From Brevundimonas bullata (lineage in GTDB: Bacteria > Pseudomonadota > Alphaproteobacteria > Caulobacterales > Caulobacteraceae): a DNA stretch of 64,000 nt. The translations under genes were made by a program, and so were the position numbers. Location of the stretch: contig NZ_JACHLM010000006.1 of the NCBI RefSeq assembly GCF_014207965.1, positions 124,001 to 188,000 on the forward strand. The letters are read 5' to 3'. Shown here one piece after another: positions 19,517-27,498 of this stretch. Position 1 is the first letter of the stretch; the number at the start of each line of letters is the position of its first letter. A model generated the notes under the pieces. That model ran no database searches and was not told where the DNA came from. It was given only the letters and a program-made list of their open reading frames with translations.

Positions 19517-19840
19517 TCAGGCCGAAGCCGGAGGGCAGAAGATTTCGGCCAGAACGCCGATCACCTGCAGGGCGGCGGGATCAGCGATGCGATAGAAGAC
19601 GGCGGTTCCGCTCTTTCTCGCGCTGACCAGCCCGTCGTCGCGCAGACGCGCCAGATGCTGGGACAGGGCCGATTGCGACAGGCCGACCAGCGGCAGCAGG
19701 TCCGCGACCTGCCGTTCTCCGTCGCCGATCTGGCACAGGATCATCAGGCGGTTTTCGTTGGACAGGGATTTCAGCAACCGGGCGGCGTCGCCCGCATTGG
19801 CTTGAAAGCGTTCCAGTCCGATGGCGTTCAGGTCGATCAT
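19517..19840 (-). CDS. ArsR-family repressor, BigR/SqrR-like sulfide sensor
   Basis: A 107-residue winged-helix repressor with RLLKSLSNENRLMILCQIGDGERQV and the recognition helix LVGLSQSALSQHLARLRDDGLV. Two cysteines, in LMILCQIG and near the C-terminus in EIFCPP, are placed like the sensing pair of SqrR and BigR, which forms a tetrasulfide link with hydrogen sulfide or persulfides and releases DNA. The start is the ATG at 19840; the frame extends upstream without homology. It is first in the operon with the rhodanese and TauE genes and divergent from the persulfide dioxygenase, the known targets of this regulator type. Confidence 0.88.
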   Translation of the reverse strand: MIDLNAIGLERFQANAGDAARLLKSLSNENRLMILCQIGDGERQVADLLPLVGLSQSALSQHLARLRDDGLVSARKSGTAVFYRIADPAALQVIGVLAEIFCPPASA

Positions 19841-19867
19841 GTCGCTCAATATATGAGCACTTGTTAA

Positions 19868-19883
19868 ATTAGCAATGCCTAAT
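19868..19883. promoter_or_regulatory. probable operator of the sulfide-responsive repressor
   Basis: A perfect inverted repeat ATTAG-N6-CTAAT between the divergent repressor and persulfide dioxygenase genes. It lies within a wider AT-rich inverted repeat with arms CAATATAT (19847-19854) and ATATATTG (19882-19889). It is in an unusually AT-rich 73-bp spacer, as expected for an ArsR/BigR-type site controlling both directions. Confidence 0.7.
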
Positions 19884-19913
19884 ATATTGGTCGCAACCAA
19901 GGAGGCTGACATC

Positions 19914-20789
19914 GTGACCCCAATCCCCACTGACAGGCCTGACGTTGTCGGCTTCTTCGACGCCGCGACCCACACCGTCACCTATCTGGTGTCGGACCCA
20001 GCCACAGGCGCCGCCGCCATCATCGACCCGGTGCTGGACTATGATCCGGCGGCGGCGCGCACCTCGACCGGTTCGATCGAGCGGGTGCTGGAGGCAGTCC
20101 GTGACCGCGGCCTGAAGCTGGAACGGGTGCTGGAAACCCACGCCCACGCCGATCACCTTACCGGCGCCGACGAGATCCGCACCCGCACCGGCGCGCCTAT
20201 CGGCATCGGCGAGAAGATCACCAGGGTGCAGAAGACCTTCGGCGCCCTGTTCGAGGCCGCCGACGTCACGCCTGACGCCGTGGTCTTCGACGAGACCTAT
20301 GCCGACGGCGCCCACTTCGCCCTGGGCTCGCTTACGGTTGAAGTGATGCACACGCCCGGCCACACGCCGGCCTGCGTCAGCTACCGCATAGGCGACGCCG
20401 CCTTCGTCGGCGACACCCTGTTCATGCCCGACTACGGCACGGCGCGCTGCGACTTCCCCGGCGGCGACGCCCGGACCCTCTATCGCTCGATCCAGAAGAT
20501 CCTGGCCCTGCCCGACGCGACACGCGTCTTCGTCGGCCACGACTATCTGCCGAAGGAAGGCCGCACCGACTTCCGCTGGGAAACCAGCGTGGGCGAGGAG
20601 AAGACCAACATTCACCTGGCCGGGCGCAGCGAGGAGGACTACGTCGCCATGCGCGAGGCCCGCGACGCCACCCTGCCCCCGCCGCAACTGATCCTGCCGG
20701 CCTTGCAGGTCAACATCCGCGCGGGCGCCCTGCCCCCGGCCGAGGCGTCCGGAAAGCGCTTCCTGAAGCTGCCGCTGAACGCGATCTAG
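19914..20789 (+). CDS. MBL-fold persulfide dioxygenase (ETHE1/Blh-like)
   Basis: A 291-residue metallo-beta-lactamase-fold enzyme. The metal motifs are THAHADHLTGA, HTPGHTPA, VGDTLFMPDYG and VGHDYLP, which give the His/Asp set of mononuclear iron persulfide dioxygenases that oxidise glutathione persulfide to sulfite. The GTG at 19914 has AAGGAGG eight bases upstream and is chosen over an in-frame ATG at 19875 that would sit inside the operator. It is divergent from the repressor-rhodanese-exporter operon, and together they make a compact sulfide detoxification unit. Confidence 0.92.
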   Translation: MTPIPTDRPDVVGFFDAATHTVTYLVSDPATGAAAIIDPVLDYDPAAARTSTGSIERVLEAVRDRGLKLERVLETHAHADHLTGADEIRTRTGAPIGIGEKITRVQKTFGALFEAADVTPDAVVFDETYADGAHFALGSLTVEVMHTPGHTPACVSYRIGDAAFVGDTLFMPDYGTARCDFPGGDARTLYRSIQKILALPDATRVFVGHDYLPKEGRTDFRWETSVGEEKTNIHLAGRSEEDYVAMREARDATLPPPQLILPALQVNIRAGALPPAEASGKRFLKLPLNAI

Positions 20790-21412
20790 ACCCGGCCGCG
20801 CAGCACGCTCCAGACCAGGCGCAGCCGCTTCAACGGCTCGGGCTCGTCAGCGCGTGTCAACGTCGCATGGGCGACGGCGGGAAAGGCGGCGGGCGGCAGG
20901 GCCTTCAGCGCGGCGTTGGCGGCGGCGACCTGGGCTGTCGCCTCATCCGCCCGCCCCGTCTGCGTCAGGGCCCACAGACGCCCGGCCTCGACGACCGCCG
21001 CATCATGCCCCTCGCCTGCCAACATCCGCGCCGCCGCCTGCATGGGCCCGACGTAAAAGGCGTCCAGGTCGTGCGGCTCGCCGTGCACCCGGCCGATGTG
21101 AGCCTCGATCAGGGCGTCGAAGGGGGCGCGGTCCAGCCCGTGGCGGCCGACAGCGGCGGTCAGGGCTTCGAGCACCGGATGGCCGACGCGCGGGGTGTTG
21201 GCGAAGACGCCGTCCATCTGCTCCGCCCACCAAGTGTAGCGCATCTCGGCCAGCATAGGCTGGGTGACGCGGGTGGGAATGGACAGCAACTCCGCCTCAA
21301 GGGCGTAGAGGGCAATCAGGTCCGCGCGCGCCTGAACATCAGCCACGAACCGGCTGGACAGCCAGCGGTCGGGGTCGGCGGCGCGGACCTGGGCATCAAG
21401 ATCAACAGTCAT
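20786..21412 (-). CDS. squalene/phytoene synthase-family protein (NDUFAF6-like)
   Basis: A 208-residue helical protein with the fold signature of the squalene/phytoene synthase family (ALYALEAELLSIPTRVTQPMLAEMRYTWWAEQ). The aspartate-rich catalytic motifs of true prenyl synthases (DxxxD) are not seen, so it is more like the complex I assembly factor NDUFAF6 than an isoprenoid enzyme. It is shorter than real synthases. It ends four bases inside the convergent persulfide dioxygenase gene and follows the PuuD-like gene on the same strand. Synteny near secDF is common in alphaproteobacteria. Confidence 0.8.
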   Translation of the reverse strand: MTVDLDAQVRAADPDRWLSSRFVADVQARADLIALYALEAELLSIPTRVTQPMLAEMRYTWWAEQMDGVFANTPRVGHPVLEALTAAVGRHGLDRAPFDALIEAHIGRVHGEPHDLDAFYVGPMQAAARMLAGEGHDAAVVEAGRLWALTQTGRADEATAQVAAANAALKALPPAAFPAVAHATLTRADEPEPLKRLRLVWSVLRGRV

Positions 21413-21452
21413 CGCGCAAGGCCATCGGCCATTGCGGGATCCGGTGCAAGTC

Positions 21453-22073
21453 TCAGCCGAACAGGGTCTGATACATCGCCATCGAGGTCAGCATCGGCAG
21501 CGACAGCAGCAGGTTGGTGCGGCTGCCCAGCATGGCGATACGCGCAGCCCTGGCCTTCTTGTCGTCGTCGACGGCGATGATGCCCAGAGCGCGCTTCTGG
21601 TTCGGCCAGATCAGGCCCCAGACGTTCAGGAACATGACGATGGCCAGCCAGACGCCGATCCCCATCAGGGTGAACTGCTGATCGCCCGCGTTCAGACCGC
21701 CGGCCAGACCGAAGCTGAGCACTTCCACCGCATAGACGTGGCCGCGCGTGAACAGGACGGCGATCCCCGCCAGCACCGTCACCAGCGCCGACCAGCGGAA
21801 CCAGAACAGGGCCTCGGGCGCGATGTGCTTGCTGACGGCGGGCTTCAGCTCGGCGGGGATCGAGGGCATGACCCGGATCTGCACGAAGTTGAAATAATAG
21901 AGCAGGCCGATCCACAGGATGCCGGCCACGACGTGAACCCAGCGGAAGGCCGCCTGGGCGAAGCCGAGATCGAAACCGCCCGGCGCGATGCGGCCGAAGG
22001 CGAAGATCATGACCCCCGCCAGCACGATGCTGAGCAGGAAGGTCGTTCTGAAGTTTGAAAGCAGTTTGGCCAT
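21453..22073 (-). CDS. urate hydroxylase PuuD-like membrane protein
   Basis: A 206-residue protein with about five or six membrane helices. The segment FRWVHVVAGILWIGLLYYFNFVQIRVMPSIP is the hallmark of the PuuD N-terminal domain, a membrane-anchored region with heme-like histidines. The cytochrome c domain of full PuuD is absent. In many alphaproteobacteria short proteins of this kind are encoded without any urate pathway, so the enzymatic role is doubtful. It lies downstream of secF after a hairpin. Confidence 0.8.
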   Translation of the reverse strand: MAKLLSNFRTTFLLSIVLAGVMIFAFGRIAPGGFDLGFAQAAFRWVHVVAGILWIGLLYYFNFVQIRVMPSIPAELKPAVSKHIAPEALFWFRWSALVTVLAGIAVLFTRGHVYAVEVLSFGLAGGLNAGDQQFTLMGIGVWLAIVMFLNVWGLIWPNQKRALGIIAVDDDKKARAARIAMLGSRTNLLLSLPMLTSMAMYQTLFG

Positions 22074-22112
22074 GCGCCCCTCCCCGGGTCGGAATCAGGA
22101 AGCGTGACCTTA

Positions 22113-22143
22113 CTCCTCCCTCCCCGCGGAGGGGAAGGAGGAG
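22113..22143. terminator. hairpin between secF and the PuuD-like gene
   Basis: A 13-bp stem with one mismatch (22113-22125 with 22131-22143) and a 5-base loop. No clear U-tract follows on the minus strand, so it may be only a partial terminator after secF. Confidence 0.5.
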
Positions 22144-22164
22144 CATTTTAAGGTGAGCCGCGCC

Positions 22165-23133
22165 TTAGGGGCGGCTGGCCATGCCGAACTTGACCGGCTT
22201 GGTGTCTTCGTCGAGGGAACCGCGTTTGACGCCCCAAAGCAGGATGATCGGCGCGCCGACGTAGATCGACGAATAGGTGCCGATGATGATGCCGGCCATC
22301 AGGGCGATGGAGAAGCCGAACAGGGCCTCGCCGCCGAAGATCGCCAGCGCCGCCAGCACCATGACAGCGGTAACGCCGGTGATGATGGTCCGCGACAGGG
22401 TCTCGTTGATCGACAGGTCGATAACCTCGCGCAGTGGCATGGTCTTGTACTTGCGCAGGTTTTCGCGAAGGCGGTCGAACACCACGACCGTATCGTTCAT
22501 CGAATAGCCGATGACGGTCAGGATGGCGGCCACCATGTTCAGGCTGAACTCCAGCCGGAACAGGACGATCAGCCCGAAGGTCAGGATCACGTCGTGGACC
22601 AGACCGGCCACAGCGCCAAAGCCGAACTGCGGCTCGAACCGGAACCAGATGTAACCGAACATCAGGACGACGGCGGCGCCCAGGGCCAGCAGGCCGCTGG
22701 TGAACAGCTCGCCCGACACCTTGGAGCCCACGACGCTGGTGCCCGAGAAGGCGACCTGACCGACGGAATCCGTGATGCTCTTCTGAACACGGGTCACGAC
22801 CGCCGTCTGGTCTTCGTTCTCGGGAACCTGGAAGCGAACGATGGCGCGCTGGTCGCCGTCGATGTTCTGGACCTGGACTTCGCCCAGATCGAGGTTGTTC
22901 ATCGCTTCGCGGACCTTGCCCGCGTCAATCGACTGTCCGGCCGGAGCGGTCATTTCCATGACGGCCCCGCCCTTGAAGTCGATGCCCATCTCAAGGCCGG
23001 GATAGAAACAGGCGACGATCGAGGCGACGCACAGCACGAGCGACAGGATACCCGCCGGCAAGGCGTACTTCACAAAGTGGAAGTTCGTCTTGTGCGGCAG
23101 CAGTTTGATGAAAGGCCATCCACGCATCGCCAT
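22165..23133 (-). CDS. secF: protein translocase subunit SecF
   Basis: A 322-residue RND-type protein with six membrane helices. GIDFKGGAVMEM and the periplasmic loop are followed by IGYSMNDTVVVFDRLREN, the family's conserved block, and by the C-terminal five-helix bundle. With SecD it uses the proton gradient to complete protein export through SecYEG. The ATG at 23133 shares a base with the secD stop (TGATG), so translation is coupled. A longer frame from a TTG at 23178 would overlap secD and is rejected. Confidence 0.97.
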   Translation of the reverse strand: MAMRGWPFIKLLPHKTNFHFVKYALPAGILSLVLCVASIVACFYPGLEMGIDFKGGAVMEMTAPAGQSIDAGKVREAMNNLDLGEVQVQNIDGDQRAIVRFQVPENEDQTAVVTRVQKSITDSVGQVAFSGTSVVGSKVSGELFTSGLLALGAAVVLMFGYIWFRFEPQFGFGAVAGLVHDVILTFGLIVLFRLEFSLNMVAAILTVIGYSMNDTVVVFDRLRENLRKYKTMPLREVIDLSINETLSRTIITGVTAVMVLAALAIFGGEALFGFSIALMAGIIIGTYSSIYVGAPIILLWGVKRGSLDEDTKPVKFGMASRP

Positions 23134-24728
23134 CACTCCGCGATCGGCAGTTTTTTGGGCTTGGCGATTTTGAGCCAATACCCAAGCAGGACCTGGGCGA
23201 CCATCACCGAGGAGAACATGGAGGTGAACACGCCGATGGTCAGCGTCCAGGCGAAGCCGCGCACAGGGCCGGCGCCAAAGGCGAACATGATCAGCGCCGC
23301 GACCAGGGTGGTCAGGTTGGCGTCGATGATGGTGCCCATGGCCTTGTTGAAGCCTGCGTCCATCGAGGCGATGACCGACCGGCCCGCTCGGGCCTCGTCG
23401 CGCATCCGCTCATAGATAAGCACGTTGGCGTCGACGGCCACGGCGAAGGTCAGAACCAGACCGGCGATGCCGGGCAGGGTCAGGGTCGCCTGGAACAGCG
23501 ACATGGCCGCCACGATCAGGATGCCGTTCAGCATCAGACCCAGCACCGAGACGCCGCCGAACAGGAAGCCGTAGGACAGGATCATGAACAGGACGATGAT
23601 CGCCGCGCCCACGGCGGTCGAAACCTGACCGGCCTTGATGGCGTCCGCGCCCAGTTCGGCGCCGACCACGCGACGCTCTTCGACCTTCAGCGGCGCCGGC
23701 AGAGCGCCGCCGTTCAGCAGGTTGACCAGTTCGGACGCCGACTGGATCGTGAAGTTGCCGGTGATCTGACCCGAGCCGCCAGCGATGGCGCCCTGGATCG
23801 TCGGAGCCGAGATGACCTTGCCGTCCAGGATGATGGCGAAGGGCTTGCCGATGTTCTGGGCGGTGGCTTCGGCGAAGCGACGTGCGCCCTGCCCGTCGAA
23901 GCGGAAGTCGATGGCCGGGCGGCCGTTCTGGTCCGAGCCGACGCCGGCGCGGGTCAGGTTTTCGCCCGAGACCAGCACGCGCTTCTTGACCAGATAGGGG
24001 GTGCCGTCTTCACCGACCAGCAGTTCCGAATCCGGCGGCACGCGGCCTGCCATGGCGTCCGCCAGACCGGTCGAGCTGACGTCCACCATCTGGAAGGTCA
24101 GTTGCGCCGTCTGGCCGATGACGCGTTCCAGCGCGCTGGGATCGCTCTCACCCGGCGCCTGGACGACGATGCGGTCGGCGCCCTGACGGGTGATCGAGAT
24201 TTCCTTGGTGCCGGTGCTGTCGATCCGGCGACGGACGACTTCGATCGACTGATCCACCGCCGTCGCGCCCATGGCGGCCAGGGCCGCGTCGGTGAAGGCG
24301 AAGCGGATCCGGTTGTCGCTCAGACGCGTGACCGCACGATCCGACTGGCCTTGCGGCGCGCCGGTCAGCGCCAGATTGCGCAGGGCGGTCAGGGCGGCGT
24401 CGTATTGCGCGCCCTCGCCGATCGTCACAACCACGCCGCCGGCTTCACGCTGCAGGCTGCCGATCGGGATCTTCTGTTCGGCCAGGGTGGTGCGGACGTC
24501 TTCGACCAGGTTGGTGACGCGCTTGGCGCGCATCGCCGGGACGTCGACTTCCAGCAGCAGATAGGATCCGCCCTGGAGGTCGAGGCCAAGGTTCAAGCCC
24601 TGCTTCGGCATCCAGCCGGGCAGAGCCTCACGCTGTGCAGGCGTCAGGACATTGGGGAAGGCCAGCAGAAGCCCGACAAGGAGCGACAGCACGACCAGGG
24701 TGACTTTCCAGCGTGAAAGCTGAACCAT
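23133..24728 (-). CDS. secD: protein translocase subunit SecD
   Basis: A 531-residue RND-type partner of SecF. It has an N-terminal membrane helix, GLDLQGGSYLLLEVD at the start of the large periplasmic domain, the P1-head segment with IVVQAPGESDP, and the C-terminal six-helix domain with AVDANVLIYERMRDE. Length is usual for alphaproteobacteria. It is flanked by yajC and secF in the standard yajC-secD-secF order, with a 42-bp gap after yajC. Confidence 0.97.
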   Translation of the reverse strand: MVQLSRWKVTLVVLSLLVGLLLAFPNVLTPAQREALPGWMPKQGLNLGLDLQGGSYLLLEVDVPAMRAKRVTNLVEDVRTTLAEQKIPIGSLQREAGGVVVTIGEGAQYDAALTALRNLALTGAPQGQSDRAVTRLSDNRIRFAFTDAALAAMGATAVDQSIEVVRRRIDSTGTKEISITRQGADRIVVQAPGESDPSALERVIGQTAQLTFQMVDVSSTGLADAMAGRVPPDSELLVGEDGTPYLVKKRVLVSGENLTRAGVGSDQNGRPAIDFRFDGQGARRFAEATAQNIGKPFAIILDGKVISAPTIQGAIAGGSGQITGNFTIQSASELVNLLNGGALPAPLKVEERRVVGAELGADAIKAGQVSTAVGAAIIVLFMILSYGFLFGGVSVLGLMLNGILIVAAMSLFQATLTLPGIAGLVLTFAVAVDANVLIYERMRDEARAGRSVIASMDAGFNKAMGTIIDANLTTLVAALIMFAFGAGPVRGFAWTLTIGVFTSMFSSVMVAQVLLGYWLKIAKPKKLPIAE

Positions 24729-24770
24729 GTCAGAGCTCTATTTCGGGCGGGCTTAAGCGGCGAAAGCCGC

Positions 24771-25085
24771 TCAGCCCTTGTCGTTGGCGGCGATGGCGGT
24801 GCGGTTGCGCACTTCAGCGATCATCGACTTGACCACGCGGACATTCACGCCTTGCGAGATCTCGACCATGGCTTCGGCGTCCTCAACGCGCGTCACCTTG
24901 CCGACCATGCCGTTAGACAGGACGACTTCGTCACCGCGCTTGACGCCGGCGATCAGGGCCTGGTGCGCCTTCATCCGCTTTTGCTGCGGGCGGATCATCA
25001 GGAAGTAGAACAGGATGAAGATCGCGACGATCGGCGCGATCTGAACGACGATGGCCATCAGGCCGCCTTCAGAAGCAGTAGGCAT
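24771..25085 (-). CDS. yajC: preprotein translocase subunit YajC
   Basis: A 104-residue protein with one membrane helix (VQIAPIVAIFILFYFLMI) followed by the invariant RPQQKRMKAHQ and a small beta-domain containing VKRGDEVVLSNGMVGKVTRV. It belongs to the SecDF-YajC accessory complex in the inner membrane. The ATG at 25085 has GGGGAG upstream and is chosen over a start 42 bases earlier. It is the first gene of the yajC-secD-secF operon. Confidence 0.95.
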   Translation of the reverse strand: MPTASEGGLMAIVVQIAPIVAIFILFYFLMIRPQQKRMKAHQALIAGVKRGDEVVLSNGMVGKVTRVEDAEAMVEISQGVNVRVVKSMIAEVRNRTAIAANDKG

Positions 25086-25231
25086 GGAAACTCCCCGAAC
25101 CGGGCCGACCTCGAACGGGGGCCCCATAAGAAATTGAGGGGCGGAACCTAGGGTGCGCCGTGCCGATTTGCAACGCGGCCTGACGCCAACGTGTCACAGG
25201 CGATGCCGCCCGGACACGCTGGCAGAGGTTA

Positions 25232-26338
25232 TCAGCGCGGCAAGACGCTCAGCGGATCAACCGCGACGGGATCATCGCCGCGCATCTGACGCGTCTCGAA
25301 GTGGATCGAGGGCCGACCGTCGCCAGCCGTCAGGCCGACCGTGCCGATGGCCTGACCGGCGCGGACTTCGGCGCCGTCGCGCACGGTGGCCGAGCCCAGG
25401 TGGCCGTAAACCGTACGCCAACCGTCCTTGTGGACGATCAGGACCGTCAACCCCTGCCCCACCAGATCGTCGCCGACATAGGCCACGCGCCCGGCGGCGG
25501 CGGCTTTGACCTCGGTCCCGGCCGCGGCGCCGATGTTGATGCCGTTGTTGCGCTCGCCCATGCCGACCGGGCCGAAGCGACGCAGGATGTCGCCGCGAAC
25601 CGGCCATTGCATGACGAGGGCCTGGCCCACGGCTGCGCCCTGCACCGGCGAGGCCGGCGTCGAGGAAGTCACGGCAGGCGCACGCGCGGGCGGCAGGGCG
25701 GCGTTGCCGCTGGGCGGCGCTGGCGGCGGCGGAATCACGCCGTTGTTCGGCGTCCGGACGCCCACGGGCGAAGGCCCGGTGGCGTAGGGGTCAGAGCCCG
25801 CATCGACGGCGCTATCAGGCAAGATGATGCGCTGCCCTTGGCTGATAGCGCCGCGCGGGCCCAGGTTGTTCAGGTCGATCAGGGTCTGGACCGGCGTCTG
25901 GAAGCGGCGACCCACGCCCGAAATCGTGTCGCCGGGCTGAATGACATAGGCGACGCCGGGGATGACCGGGCCGCTGCTCGGCCGAGACGGCGTCGTGGCG
26001 GTCGGGGCTGTCGGCGTGCTGGTCGACGGATAGGCCGGACCACCCGCAGGCGGCAGCCCCCCGCCCTCGACCGTTCCCGTCGGCGCGCGCACGCCCTGTT
26101 CTTCATAGGGACGCGGCTGTTCATAGGGACGCGTCGGCGTCTGCGGCTGAGGCGCCGTCGGCTGGCCGTAGTAACCATTCGGCTGGGTCGGTCCCTGCGG
26201 ATAGGCCGGCTGGGTCGAGGGGATGCCCGTCGGGCGCGTCGAATAGCGCGGCTCATCCGGATAGGTCGAACACGCCGTGACCGTCAGCGCCCCGCCAACG
26301 ATGACCGTCGCCCTGATCCAGCTCGTGAAGCCGCCCAT
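25232..26338 (-). CDS. NlpD-like lipoprotein with LysM and degenerate LytM (M23) domain
   Basis: A 368-residue lipoprotein. The lipobox is near residue 20 (LTVTAC), followed by a long Pro/Gln/Thr-rich linker, a LysM domain (VIQPGDTISGVGRRFQTPVQTLIDLNNL) that binds peptidoglycan, another Pro-rich linker and a C-terminal LytM domain. In LytM the first two zinc ligands are lost: the HxGxD site reads NNGIN, while YGHL and IHFE keep their His. It should therefore be an amidase activator like NlpD or EnvC, not a peptidase. AAGGAGGGG before the ATG at 26338 fixes the start. It lies near pcm and surE, like nlpD in E. coli. Confidence 0.9.
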   Translation of the reverse strand: MGGFTSWIRATVIVGGALTVTACSTYPDEPRYSTRPTGIPSTQPAYPQGPTQPNGYYGQPTAPQPQTPTRPYEQPRPYEEQGVRAPTGTVEGGGLPPAGGPAYPSTSTPTAPTATTPSRPSSGPVIPGVAYVIQPGDTISGVGRRFQTPVQTLIDLNNLGPRGAISQGQRIILPDSAVDAGSDPYATGPSPVGVRTPNNGVIPPPPAPPSGNAALPPARAPAVTSSTPASPVQGAAVGQALVMQWPVRGDILRRFGPVGMGERNNGINIGAAAGTEVKAAAAGRVAYVGDDLVGQGLTVLIVHKDGWRTVYGHLGSATVRDGAEVRAGQAIGTVGLTAGDGRPSIHFETRQMRGDDPVAVDPLSVLPR

Positions 26339-26466
26339 GCGCCCCTCCTTCTTAACCGTGATTTCGCTAGTCCCCCGGTTTGCCCCGGAAGCGTCGCCAA
26401 GCCAACCCGCCAAACAGCGCCAAAGTGGGGCGAAAAGGTTAACCGGGGGCCGATCTCACCACCTCC

Positions 26467-26505
26467 GTCATCCCGGAAAACGCGCAGCGTCTATCCGGGA
26501 CCGCC
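26467..26505 (+). repeat. REP-like palindrome, family B (copy 1)
   Basis: Begins GTCATCCCGGA and ends TATCCGGGACCGCC, with arms that pair TCCCGGA and TCCGGGA around a GCGCAGCG-type centre. It pairs in opposite orientation with copy 2 at 26794-26832. The GIY-YIG remnant lies between them and its stop codon falls inside this copy. Confidence 0.8.
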
Positions 26506-26781
26506 CAGAGCACCACCCTCAGACTTGAACGCCGCCTCCCACAGATCCTCCCGTTCGGGATTCATCCGCTCAACCAGGCCAAACTTCCAGTCTCGTCGCC
26601 AACGTTTCAGCCGCTTTTCAAAGTTGATCGCGGATTCGGCATCGTCAAAGACCTGATACCAGACCAGCCGTCGCAGACCCCATTGGCTACTGAAGCCCGA
26701 ATAAGTCCGATCCCGATGTTGCTGGACGCGACCTAGCAAGTCCGACGTCACGCCGACGTAAAGCACTCCGCGTGAGCGCAC
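26491..26781 (-). pseudogene. GIY-YIG nuclease family protein, 5'-truncated
   Basis: A 96-codon frame. LYVGVTSDLLGRVQQHR and the later NFEKRLKRWRRDWKFGLVERMNPEREDLWEA are typical of the small stand-alone GIY-YIG nucleases. The first strand, which should read about YYVYLLAS before RGVLYVG, is missing; its place is taken by sequence running into a REP-like palindrome, and the only start is a GTG at 26781. The catalytic Arg region and the Glu-containing helix (NFEKRLK) remain. The C-terminus reads into the second palindrome. It is probably an inactive remnant, though a short active form is not excluded. Confidence 0.75.
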
Positions 26782-26793
26782 GGTAGCGCTTCT

Positions 26794-26832
26794 GGCGGTC
26801 CCGGATAAGCCCTGCGGGCTTTCCGAGATGAC
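26794..26832 (-). repeat. REP-like palindrome, family B (copy 2)
   Basis: Inverted relative to copy 1: reads GGCGGTCCCGGATAAGC and ends GAGATGAC. It abuts the truncated 5' end of the GIY-YIG gene and precedes the end of pcm. Confidence 0.75.
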
Positions 26833-26853
26833 GATTAGGGGAGAGGGCCGTCC

Positions 26854-27498
26854 CTACCCCTCCTTCGCCGTCCCCTCGACCAGCGGCACGAAACGCACTT
26901 CGCACAGGCTTTCGCGGCGGAAGCTGCCGTCTTCCTGGCCCGTATAGCGGTTCAGCATCTGCACTGAGCCCCGGCCCACCGGCGCGACCAGAACCCCGCC
27001 GGGCTTCAACTGTTTCAGCAGTTCCGTCGGTTCGTGCGGCGACGCCGCCGTGACCATGATCCGGTCAAAGGGCGCCTGTTCCAGCCACCCCTGCCCGCCG
27101 TCGCCGTGGCGGGTGAAGACGTTGTCGACGCCCAGCAGCTTCAGTTTGGCCTCGGCCTCGGTCAGCAGGCTCTTGTAGCGCTCCACCGAATAGACAAAGC
27201 GCGCCAGTCGGCTCAGCACGGCGCACTGATAGCCGCTGCCGGTGCCGATCTCGAGCACGCGGTGGCGCGGGCCGACCTCCAGCGCCTGGGTCATCAGGCC
27301 GACGATATAGGGCTGGCTGATCGTCTGGGCGCAGTCGATCGGCAGGGCCTGATCTTCCCAGGCCTGATCCAGAAACTTCTCATGGACGAACAGCGACCGA
27401 TCGACGGATTCCATCGCCTTTAGGACCCGCGCGTCGGTCACCCCCTGCCGCCGCAGCGACAGGATCAACCGGCCCGCACGGTCGTCCGACAGGCTCAT
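26854..27498 (-). CDS. pcm: protein-L-isoaspartate O-methyltransferase
   Basis: A 214-residue SAM-dependent enzyme that repairs isoaspartyl residues in aged proteins. AYxIG-type motifs are visible: AQTISQPYIVGLMTQALEV, VLEIGTGSGYQCAVLSRLA as the SAM-binding glycine loop, and APFDRIMVTAASPHEPTELLKQLKPGGVLVAPVG. Length is normal. It overlaps the stop of surE by 4 nt (ATGA). The surE-pcm pair next to an nlpD-like gene mirrors the enterobacterial surE-pcm-nlpD order. Confidence 0.96.
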   Translation of the reverse strand: MSLSDDRAGRLILSLRRQGVTDARVLKAMESVDRSLFVHEKFLDQAWEDQALPIDCAQTISQPYIVGLMTQALEVGPRHRVLEIGTGSGYQCAVLSRLARFVYSVERYKSLLTEAEAKLKLLGVDNVFTRHGDGGQGWLEQAPFDRIMVTAASPHEPTELLKQLKPGGVLVAPVGRGSVQMLNRYTGQEDGSFRRESLCEVRFVPLVEGTAKEG

